Of a stretch of 15,388 nt of DNA, positions 1 to 4,898 are shown piece by piece. The stretch is from an uncultured Ruminococcus sp. (GTDB lineage Bacteria > Bacillota > Clostridia > Oscillospirales > Ruminococcaceae): NCBI GenBank assembly GCA_900543105.1, contig UQQA01000052.1, forward strand, positions 1 through 15,388, in the 5' to 3' direction. Below the pieces are notes generated by a model. That model was given only the letters and a program-made list of their open reading frames with translations. It made no database searches and was not told the origin of the DNA. The position numbers and the translations under genes were made by a program. Each line of letters opens with the position of its first letter. The first letter of the stretch is position 1.

Positions 1-29
1 ATTTAAATGATATGTCAAGCAATTTTAAA

Positions 30-52
30 TAATACACCAATCAAGTGTATTA
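30..52. repeat. 8-bp inverted repeat at the left border of the toxin locus
   Basis: TAATACAC (30-37) and GTGTATTA (45-52) are perfect complements around a 7-base loop. Read on the minus strand the stem is followed by TTTAAAATT, a poor U-tract, so it could be a weak terminator or just the boundary between repeated units. Nothing else is visible between it and the toxin promoter. Confidence 0.4.
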
Positions 53-63
53 AATAACAAATA

Positions 64-92
64 TTGACAGCATCCAACATAGATGCTATAAT
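64..92 (+). promoter_or_regulatory. Consensus sigma-A promoter of the small toxin-like gene
   Basis: TTGACA (64-69) and TATAAT (87-92) are both perfect consensus hexamers with an ideal 17-bp spacer, so this should be a very strong promoter. Transcription would begin near 99-100. A perfect inverted repeat, AGCATC (69-74) and GATGCT (82-87), lies between and partly inside the hexamers and could be an operator. Confidence 0.85.
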
Positions 93-158
93 ATCACCTA
101 TGGGCATACCAAAAACGGTAGGCGGTCAATCTTTTGATCCCTGAAAGGGGGCGTTGCT

Positions 159-257
159 ATGAGTATAATTGAAGTTTTAACTTTGGGATTACTTATCTGC
201 AATATTATCCAGATAATGATTCAGATAATGTTTGATTGCAACAATAAAAAGAAATAA
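159..257 (+). CDS. Small hydrophobic peptide, probable type I toxin (holin-like)
   Basis: An ATG at 159 follows a strong ribosome binding site (AAAGGGGG, 144-151) by 7 bases and opens a 32-codon frame ending in TAA at 255-257. The peptide starts MSIIEVLTLGLLICNIIQ, has one hydrophobic stretch over about residues 3-24, and ends in a charged tail, DCNNKKK. Length, single membrane segment and lysine-rich C-terminus match the small membrane toxins of Gram-positive type I modules (TxpA/BsrG and 'holin-like toxin' peptides). The family assignment is by resemblance only, not by a search. It has its own perfect promoter and faces a convergent perfect promoter on the other strand, with a hairpin at the stop codon. 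That is the layout of such toxin/antisense-RNA pairs. The CCCU at 139-142 can pair with AGGG inside the ribosome binding site, which would lower translation. Toxicity is inferred. Confidence 0.72.
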   Translation: MSIIEVLTLGLLICNIIQIMIQIMFDCNNKKK

Positions 258-338
258 CCGCCCACAGCTGCTAAACGTGGCGGTTATTACTTAACCAATA
301 CATTCGGGAGCGACCGTCTATCGGTATGCCCTCTTTAT
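242..338 (-). ncRNA. Predicted antisense RNA antitoxin
   Basis: A perfect promoter on the minus strand (345-373) would start an RNA near 338. It would run left for about 97 nt and end at the hairpin and U-tract at about 242-288. It contains no ribosome binding site followed by a frame. It would be fully complementary to the last codons and 3' region of the 32-residue peptide's mRNA, as in txpA/ratA and bsrG/SR4. Its first bases (GGGCATACC...ACGGT on the minus strand) repeat the first bases of the toxin mRNA, so the two 5' ends cannot pair with each other and base pairing must start from the 3' overlap. Start and end are predicted from promoter and terminator only. Confidence 0.68.
243..288 (-). 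terminator. Terminator of the antisense RNA, overlapping the toxin stop codon
   Basis: AATAACCGCC (253-262) pairs with GGCGGTTATT (279-288), extended by two pairs past a bulged C. On the minus strand the stem is followed by TTTCTTTTTATT, a good U-tract. On the plus strand the following bases (ACTTAACC) are not U-rich, so the toxin mRNA may read further, perhaps past 331. The toxin stop codon TAA lies inside the stem. Confidence 0.75.
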
Positions 339-344
339 GTTTAT

Positions 345-373
345 ATTATATACCTTTTTGACAGATATGTCAA
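345..373 (-). promoter_or_regulatory. Consensus promoter for the antisense RNA
   Basis: On the minus strand TTGACA (373-368) and TATAAT (350-345) are perfect, with a 17-bp spacer. The -35 box is one arm of a perfect palindrome, TTGACA-GATA-TGTCAA on the plus strand (358-373). This may be chance or a binding site. Having both promoters of the pair at full consensus fits a module in which an unstable antitoxin RNA must be made continuously. Confidence 0.8.
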
Positions 374-392
374 GCATTTTCTGCAAGCGGTC

Positions 393-413
393 GGGTGAAT
401 ACAAAACTCACCC
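393..413 (-). other. Hairpin downstream of htpG, weak terminator candidate
   Basis: GGGTGA (393-398) and TCACCC (408-413) form a 6-bp stem with a 9-base loop, 36 bases beyond the htpG stop codon. No U-tract follows on the minus strand (GACCGCTTGC), so it would be an inefficient intrinsic terminator. htpG transcription could therefore continue into the antisense RNA, which lies on the same strand. Confidence 0.35.
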
Positions 414-448
414 AATTGCTGTATATTTATCGTATAATAATTACGCAT

Positions 449-2359
449 TTATTTTTTGTCCACCATAAGCGAGCAAACAAGGTTCGAGAATGCGAGAGGG
501 TCTTCTATCGGCATACCCTCGATAAGGAGCGCTTCGGTGTAGAGAATCTTGCTGTAGTCGGCAAGCTTTTCCTTGTTGTTTGCGTAGAGGTCTTTGAGAA
601 CGCCGAAGATCGGGTGGTTCGGGTTGATCTCAAGAACCTTCTGAGCCTTTACGTTCTGGTCGGTCGGCATTGCGGCAAAGGTCTTTTCCATTTTGAGCGA
701 AATTTCGCCCTCGTTCGTGATGCAGACAGGGTGAGATTTAAGTCTTTCGGAAAGCTTTGCGGAGTTTACCTTGCCATCGAGAGCCTTTGCGATCTCGTCA
801 AGCATATCCTTGCTTTCTTCGGAAAGCTTCCTGAACTCTTCCTTTTCCTCGGGAGTGTCGAGGTCGAGGTCTGCGTCCGAAACAGACTTGAACGGCTTGT
901 CGTTATACTGTTCAAGAACCTTGAGTGCGAACTCGTCAACGCTTTCTGTGAGGTAGAGAATTTCGTAACCCTTGTCCCTGACAACCTCTGTCTGAGGAAG
1001 AGCGTCTACTTTGTCGACAGTTTCGCCTGCGGCATAGTAGATATACTTCTGGTCTTCCTTCATTCTCTGAGTGTATTCATCAAGCGTTACAAGCTTTTTC
1101 TCGTTTGAAGAATAGAACATAAGGAGGTCTTTGAGCAGGTCCTTGTTTGCGCCGTAACCGTTGTAAACGCCGAACTTTATCTGCATACCGAAGTTCTTCC
1201 AGAGCTTCTCATACTTTTCACGCTCGTTGGTAAGCATCTTCTTCAATTCGTTCTTGATTGTTTTTTCAAGCGATTTTGCGATAAGCTTAAGCTGTCTGTC
1301 GTGCTGGAGCATTTCACGGGAGATATTGAGCGAAAGATCCTGCGAATCGACAAGACCTCTTACGAAGCAGAAGTGGTCGGGGATAAGATCCTCGCACTTA
1401 TCCATGATGAGAACACCGCTCGAATAGAGCTGAAGTCCCTTTTTGAAGTTCTTCGTGTAGAAATCCATCGGGGTGTTTGCAGGAACATAAAGGAGCGCAT
1501 CGTAGGTCGCAGTACCCTCTGTCTTAACATGGATATGGCAGAGAGGATCGCTGTAATCATAGTATTTTTCCTTGTAGAACTTGTTGTAGTCCTCGTCGGT
1601 GAGTTCGTTTTTGTTCTTGCGCCAGATAGGTGTCATGCTGTTGAGAGTTTCTTCCTCAACGGTGGTCTCATACTCGGCAGGAACATCGTCAACGCCCGTA
1701 CCCTCTTTGAGGTGGTCGTGTTCCATATCCATTTTGATAGGATAGTGGATATAGTCGGAGTATTTCTTGATGAGGGACTTTATCTTCCACTGCATAAGGA
1801 ACTCGCTGTATTCTTCATCGTCGGTATCATCTTTGAGGAAGATCCTTACCTCTGTGCCGACCTTGTCCTTTTCGGCTTCTTCAATAGTATAGCCGTCAAC
1901 GCCCTCGGATTCCCAAAGGTAAGCCTGATCCGAGCCGAATGCCTTTGTGAGGACCTGAACCTTCTTTGCTACCATAAATGCGGAATAGAAGCCTACGCCG
2001 AACTGACCGATGATGTCAACGTCCTCGGCGGTGTTGTTCTCGTCACTCTTGAAGCCGAGCGAGCCGCTGTTTGCGATAGTACCGAGGTTGCTGTCAAGCT
2101 CTTCCTTTGTCATACCGATACCGTTATCGGAAACGGTGATGACCTTGTTGTCCTTGTCAACATCGATCTTGATGAAGAAATCGGAGCGGTTCATTCCGAC
2201 GCTGCTGTCGGTGAGAGATTTAAAATAGAGCTTGTCCATTGCGTCGCTCGCATTTGAGATTATCTCACGGAGGAATATCTCCTTGTGGGTATAAATTGAA
2301 TTGATCATCATATCAAGCAAACGCTTGGATTCAGCTTTGAACTGTTTTGTCTTTGCCAT
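449..2359 (-). CDS. htpG: Molecular chaperone HtpG (bacterial Hsp90)
   Basis: ATP-dependent cytosolic chaperone that remodels client proteins during stress. The product is 636 aa, close to the usual 620-640. The start is the ATG at 2359, giving MAKTKQFKAESKRLLDMM, with AGAGGAAG upstream; an in-frame TTG 10 codons earlier has no support. The N-terminal GHKL ATPase domain is clear: EIISNASDAMDKL (Glu32 is the presumed catalytic base, Asn36 binds Mg), DNGIGM, GTIANSGS and the ATP-lid segment IGQFGVGFYSAFMVA. The middle domain follows from about residue 230, and a C-terminal dimerization domain ends in ...LVCSLMVDKK. No neighbour is co-oriented and close enough upstream to share its transcript. 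A CIRCE operator sits over its start site, so repression by HrcA at normal temperature is likely. The gene is intact and identification is secure. Confidence 0.97.
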   Translation of the reverse strand: MAKTKQFKAESKRLLDMMINSIYTHKEIFLREIISNASDAMDKLYFKSLTDSSVGMNRSDFFIKIDVDKDNKVITVSDNGIGMTKEELDSNLGTIANSGSLGFKSDENNTAEDVDIIGQFGVGFYSAFMVAKKVQVLTKAFGSDQAYLWESEGVDGYTIEEAEKDKVGTEVRIFLKDDTDDEEYSEFLMQWKIKSLIKKYSDYIHYPIKMDMEHDHLKEGTGVDDVPAEYETTVEEETLNSMTPIWRKNKNELTDEDYNKFYKEKYYDYSDPLCHIHVKTEGTATYDALLYVPANTPMDFYTKNFKKGLQLYSSGVLIMDKCEDLIPDHFCFVRGLVDSQDLSLNISREMLQHDRQLKLIAKSLEKTIKNELKKMLTNEREKYEKLWKNFGMQIKFGVYNGYGANKDLLKDLLMFYSSNEKKLVTLDEYTQRMKEDQKYIYYAAGETVDKVDALPQTEVVRDKGYEILYLTESVDEFALKVLEQYNDKPFKSVSDADLDLDTPEEKEEFRKLSEESKDMLDEIAKALDGKVNSAKLSERLKSHPVCITNEGEISLKMEKTFAAMPTDQNVKAQKVLEINPNHPIFGVLKDLYANNKEKLADYSKILYTEALLIEGMPIEDPLAFSNLVCSLMVDKK

Positions 2360-2405
2360 AATAAGTACACTTCCTCTGAAAATTAGCAATTGTGTTATCT
2401 GAGTG

Positions 2406-2432
2406 TTAGCACTCCTACTCTTAGAGTGCTAA
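2406..2432 (-). promoter_or_regulatory. CIRCE operator (HrcA binding site) of htpG
   Basis: TTAGCACTC (2406-2414), nine bases, then GAGTGCTAA (2424-2432): an exact match to the CIRCE consensus. Pairing extends to 13-bp arms (2402-2414 with 2424-2436). It begins just after the -10 box and covers the predicted transcription start, so HrcA bound here would block initiation, and the element would also sit at the very 5' end of the mRNA. Confidence 0.95.
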
Positions 2433-2436
2433 CACT

Positions 2437-2465
2437 ATTATATTCCTTTGTATCGCCAAATTCAA
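2437..2465 (-). promoter_or_regulatory. htpG sigma-A promoter
   Basis: On the minus strand TTGAAT (2465-2460), a 17-bp spacer, and a perfect TATAAT (2442-2437). The predicted start near 2430 falls inside the CIRCE element. No sigma-B-like boxes were recognised, so heat-shock control appears to be through HrcA. Confidence 0.85.
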
Positions 2466-2531
2466 GTGGTTGGAAGAATTATTTACAATTTGTTCATATT
2501 TATACAATAAGCAAAAATGAACATTCAGCAT

Positions 2532-2558
2532 ACTTTTACAAAATCTCCGAGTAAAAGT
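2532..2558. repeat. 8-bp inverted repeat between the acetyltransferase gene and htpG
   Basis: ACTTTTAC (2532-2539) and GTAAAAGT (2551-2558) are perfect complements with an 11-base loop. No U-tract follows on either strand, so a terminator call for the acetyltransferase gene is weak. The rest of 2466-2656 is AT-rich and no gene could be supported in it. Confidence 0.35.
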
Positions 2559-2656
2559 GAAGCCAAACGTCCATTTTTTAATACAAAGTGTATTTAATGC
2601 TTTGTTTTATACTTAAAGTTATTGATTTTCTGCAAAATCTAAGCTTTTTCCGAATA

Positions 2657-3139
2657 TTAAAGCTCGTGATAATAAGGGCAGATGTCGGAATAGCCGCCGT
2701 CTATCCTGCGGAAACCTTTTGGGATAGTTCCGAGCCGGTTAAAGCCAAGTCTTTCATAAAGGTGACGGGCATGGATATTCTCCGCAACGACAGCATTGAA
2801 CTGCAAAATGCCGTATCCGTGTTCCTTGCCCTGTATGAGCGAGTCGGAAACGAGTGCCTCGCCGATATGCTCGCCCCTGCGGTTCTTGTCAACGGCATAG
2901 CTTGCGTTGCAGATATGTCCGCATCTTCCTATATTGTTCGGGTGAAGTATGTACATTCCGCAGACTGCGCCGTTATCGTCCTCGGCAACTCCGCAGTAGG
3001 TCTGCGATGCGAAAAATTCGCGTCCGCTCTCGTTCGTGAGATCCTCTTCCTGCGGAAAAGCAACGCCGTCCTCGACAACGATGTTCCAGATCCTTACCAT
3101 TTCGGGAATATCATTTTCGGTATATTTTCTTACTTTCAT
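2657..3139 (-). CDS. GNAT-family N-acetyltransferase
   Basis: A 160-aa single-domain protein that should transfer an acetyl group from acetyl-CoA to an amine; the substrate cannot be told. It begins MKVRKYTENDIPEMVRIWN, the usual first strand and helix of the fold. The acetyl-CoA pyrophosphate loop is seen as RRGEHIGEAL (about residues 92-101) after the strand HICNASYAVDKN. The C-terminal half has ENIHARHLYERLGF, the typical helix and 'LYxxxGF' motif. The ATG at 3139 has AGGAG 9 bases upstream. The stop is TAA at 2659-2657. The gene is monocistronic. Its 5' leader is occupied by a fold-back element starting only 15 bases upstream of the ATG, and no clear promoter lies between that element and the gene. 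Expression may depend on the element or on read-through from the tRNA-Ser unit. The name of the nearest characterised relative is not recognised. Confidence 0.88.
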   Translation of the reverse strand: MKVRKYTENDIPEMVRIWNIVVEDGVAFPQEEDLTNESGREFFASQTYCGVAEDDNGAVCGMYILHPNNIGRCGHICNASYAVDKNRRGEHIGEALVSDSLIQGKEHGYGILQFNAVVAENIHARHLYERLGFNRLGTIPKGFRRIDGGYSDICPYYHEL

Positions 3140-3154
3140 AAATTTTCACTCCTA

Positions 3155-3336
3155 CTATAGGTCACCTCTAAAAACCATAGTGCCTCAGATGCGCAGTCAG
3201 ATTTTTCGTCAGATTGTATAGAAATTTCGCAGGCATACTGTCGTATGTCAAGAAATTTATGTGCAAGATGACGGAAAATCTGCAAGCAGATGAGGTGCTA
3301 AGGCTTTAGCCGGTGGTTTTTAGAGGAGACCTATAG
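3155..3336. mobile_element. MITE-like fold-back element, ~182 bp
   Basis: The ends are a 21-bp inverted repeat with one mismatch: 3156-3176 (starts TATAGGTC, ends TAAAAACC) against 3315-3335, extendable to CTATAG at both borders. Inside, 3178-3215 and about 3265-3300 are imperfect complements (AGTGCCTCA with TGAGGTGCT, CAGATTTTTCGTCA with TGACGGAAAATCTG). The centre closes with CATAC-TGTC-GTATG (3234-3247), so almost the whole element can fold into one long hairpin. The right arm carries about 15 extra bases with a small palindrome (GGCTTTAGCC). There is no open frame, so it could not move alone. Size, terminal repeats and lack of coding fit a MITE or another dispersed palindromic repeat. It separates the tRNA-Ser terminator from the acetyltransferase gene. 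It ends one base from the terminator and would form part of the acetyltransferase leader RNA. Confidence 0.7.
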
Positions 3337-3370
3337 AAAAAGCCGATAAACACAAGTGCTTATCGGCTTT
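3337..3370 (-). terminator. Intrinsic terminator of tRNA-Ser
   Basis: On the minus strand AAAGCCGATAAGCAC, a two-base loop, and GTGTTTATCGGCTTT form a long near-perfect stem followed by TTTTTC. It starts directly after the tRNA's CCA end, so the tRNA is its own transcription unit. Confidence 0.9.
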
Positions 3371-3371
3371 A

Positions 3372-3460
3372 TGGCGGAGACGGCGAGATTCGAACTCGCG
3401 GGAGATTGCTCTCTAACTGATTTCGAGTCAGCCCCGTTATGACCACTTCGATACGTCTCC
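3372..3460 (-). tRNA. tRNA-Ser (anticodon CGA)
   Basis: An 89-nt tRNA with encoded CCA, reading UCG. The acceptor stem is GGAGACG/CGTCTCC with G73. The anticodon stem is GCTGA/TCAGT with loop CTCGAAA, so the anticodon CGA lies at 3425-3423. The T arm is GCGAG-TTCGAAT-CTCGC. The long variable arm (GAGA...TCTC) is the mark of a class II serine tRNA. Confidence 0.96.
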
Positions 3461-3544
3461 AAATACATAACTGCTGTGTTTTTAGCATAAACCATTTAGT
3501 ATTTAACTCACATCAACCTGTGGCTTTCAACTCACAGCTTAAAT

Positions 3545-3573
3545 ATTATAACACATTATTACTAAAAAATCAA
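3545..3573 (-). promoter_or_regulatory. Promoter of tRNA-Ser
   Basis: On the minus strand TTGATT (3573-3568), a 17-bp spacer and a perfect TATAAT (3550-3545). Transcription would start near 3538, giving a leader of about 78 nt to be trimmed from the tRNA. The leader contains a CTGTG...CACAG stem. Confidence 0.7.
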
Positions 3574-3632
3574 GTCTTTTTTTAAATTTATCCATATAAT
3601 TTTCTGAAAAATGTCGAATACGCATTTTTTCA

Positions 3633-3661
3633 TTGACTTTTAATGCTATACGTTGTATAAT
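3633..3661 (+). promoter_or_regulatory. Promoter of the CmpB-like membrane protein gene
   Basis: TTGACT (3633-3638), a 17-bp spacer and TATAAT (3656-3661). The predicted leader of about 80 nt contains a 10-bp stem, CAGGGCAAAA (3676-3685) with TTTTGCTCTG (3693-3702), closing a 7-base loop. It has no U-tract, so its role is unknown. Confidence 0.8.
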
Positions 3662-3749
3662 ATAAGCACAACATTCAGGGCAAAAACAGGGATTTTGCTC
3701 TGTTCACTCAGACTAACATTTAAGAGTTGACAAAAAGAGGGTAACGATC

Positions 3750-4703
3750 ATGACAATTATTCCATTTATAGATTACAGCCTTTATCAGATGGCGCTGATG
3801 TTCTGCTTCTGGGCGTTCGTCGGCTGGTGCATCGAGGTTTGCTATATGACGATCGAAACGGGTGAGTATCAGAACCGCGGCTTTCTGAGTATGCCGATAT
3901 GTCCTATTTACGGCTTCGGTGTTCTTATGATAGCGGTTTTCTCACGGCCTATCGCCGATAAGCCGCTTCTGCTTTTCGTTATTTCGCTCGTTCTTTGCAC
4001 AACGCTTGAGCTTGTGGTTGGACTGGGCATGGAAAAGCTGTTCAACACGCGCTGGTGGGACTATTCGCACGAAAAATTTAACTACCGCGGCTATATCTGC
4101 CCAAAGGTATCGATACTTTGGGGACTTGGCTGTGTGCTTGTTATAAAGGTCGTTCAGCCGCTCGTTGAAACGGTAGTGAACCATATCCCGTTCAAGGCAG
4201 GCATCATTTTTATTGCGATCATGGCTGTGCTTATTGCGATAGACCTTACGGCTTCTCTCTGCGCCGTAGCAAACCTTAACAAGCGTCTTAAACAGATCGA
4301 TGATATCTCGGCACTTATGCTCAAAGGTTCGATAAAGATAGGCGAAAAGCTCGCTAATGAAACGAATGAAATACTTGATAAGTATGAAAAGCTGCTCGCT
4401 ATCCGTGACCGTCAGACGGAGCGTTTCCTCCGTGCATTCCCGAATATCCGCTCGGTAACGCACTCCGAATCGATGGAGGCTTTAAAGCAGAAGTATTATT
4501 CAAACCGATTTGCGAAAAAGCTTGAAGCAAAGCTGAAAAAACAGCTTGCCGTCCTGAAAAGAAAGGGCGGAGCAAAGCCGCAGGAAACCGCCGAAGAAGC
4601 TCCTGCCGCTCCTGCGATGCTTCCCGGACCCGAGATATCGGAAAAGGTTCAGCCCGAAACCGAGAACGAGTCCGAGCTTGAACCTGCTGCTATAGGAAAA
4701 TAG
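3750..4703 (+). CDS. CmpB-like putative permease, PF06541 family membrane protein
   Basis: A 317-aa membrane protein of the family named 'putative ABC-transporter permease CmpB' (formerly DUF1113), known from many clostridia and of unproven function. The N-terminal half carries the family hallmarks: a first helix, FCFWAFVGWCIEVCY, then the charged loop NRGFLSMPICPIYGFGVL, then further helices to about residue 175, including CTTLELVVGLGMEKLFNTRWWDYS and YICPKVSILWG. From about residue 180 the protein is cytoplasmic and helical, probably coiled coil and rich in Lys and Glu. It ends in a Pro/Ala/Glu-rich tail (about 275-317). The ATG at 3750 has GAGGG about 8 bases upstream. A strong terminator follows at once, so the gene stands alone. 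No ATP-binding partner gene is nearby, so the transporter label should be taken lightly. Confidence 0.85.
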   Translation: MTIIPFIDYSLYQMALMFCFWAFVGWCIEVCYMTIETGEYQNRGFLSMPICPIYGFGVLMIAVFSRPIADKPLLLFVISLVLCTTLELVVGLGMEKLFNTRWWDYSHEKFNYRGYICPKVSILWGLGCVLVIKVVQPLVETVVNHIPFKAGIIFIAIMAVLIAIDLTASLCAVANLNKRLKQIDDISALMLKGSIKIGEKLANETNEILDKYEKLLAIRDRQTERFLRAFPNIRSVTHSESMEALKQKYYSNRFAKKLEAKLKKQLAVLKRKGGAKPQETAEEAPAAPAMLPGPEISEKVQPETENESELEPAAIGK

Positions 4704-4710
4704 GATAAAT

Positions 4711-4752
4711 GCCGCATAAAACCGTCAAAAACGTGTTTTGTGCGGCTTTTTT
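4711..4752 (+). terminator. Intrinsic terminator after the CmpB-like gene
   Basis: GCCGCATAAAAC pairs with GTTTTGTGCGGC (one mismatch) around a short loop and is followed by six T residues (4747-4752). It begins 7 bases after the stop codon. Confidence 0.93.
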
Positions 4753-4814
4753 ATGACAGAAATAACGTTTTTGAAGTTTTTTACCGATAATTTTGCCAAA
4801 ATCGGAAATATATG

Positions 4815-4843
4815 TTGCGTATTTCTTTGAAATGTGTTATACT
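4815..4843 (+). promoter_or_regulatory. Promoter of the ktrB/trkH unit
   Basis: TTGCGT (4815-4820), a 17-bp spacer and TATACT (4838-4843), about 50 bases before the start codon. The leader is too short for a large riboswitch such as the c-di-AMP-binding ydaO element sometimes found before K+ uptake genes. Confidence 0.65.
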
Positions 4844-4898
4844 ATTATAGTTAGTGCAAAAATGTAAACTAAATGTGTTTTGAACAGAGGTTGGGACA

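Noticed and set aside
395..1108. 237-residue open frame on the plus strand
   Set aside because: It runs antisense through the 3' half of htpG, has no ribosome binding site and its protein shows no recognisable domain; it is a shadow of the conserved gene.
1301..2257. 318-residue open frame on the plus strand
   Set aside because: Entirely antisense to the conserved ATPase and middle domains of htpG; composition reflects complementary codons and no start signal is seen.
2360..2389. Ten-codon N-terminal extension of HtpG starting at TTG
   Set aside because: It would contain the AGAGGAAG ribosome binding site of the ATG at 2359, which gives the family's normal N-terminus.
2588..3160. 190-residue open frame on the plus strand
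   Set aside because: Antisense to the acetyltransferase, which has motif support and a good ribosome binding site.
3942..4463. 173-residue frame on the minus strand
   Set aside because: Antisense to the CmpB-like membrane protein gene, with no ribosome binding site or domain.
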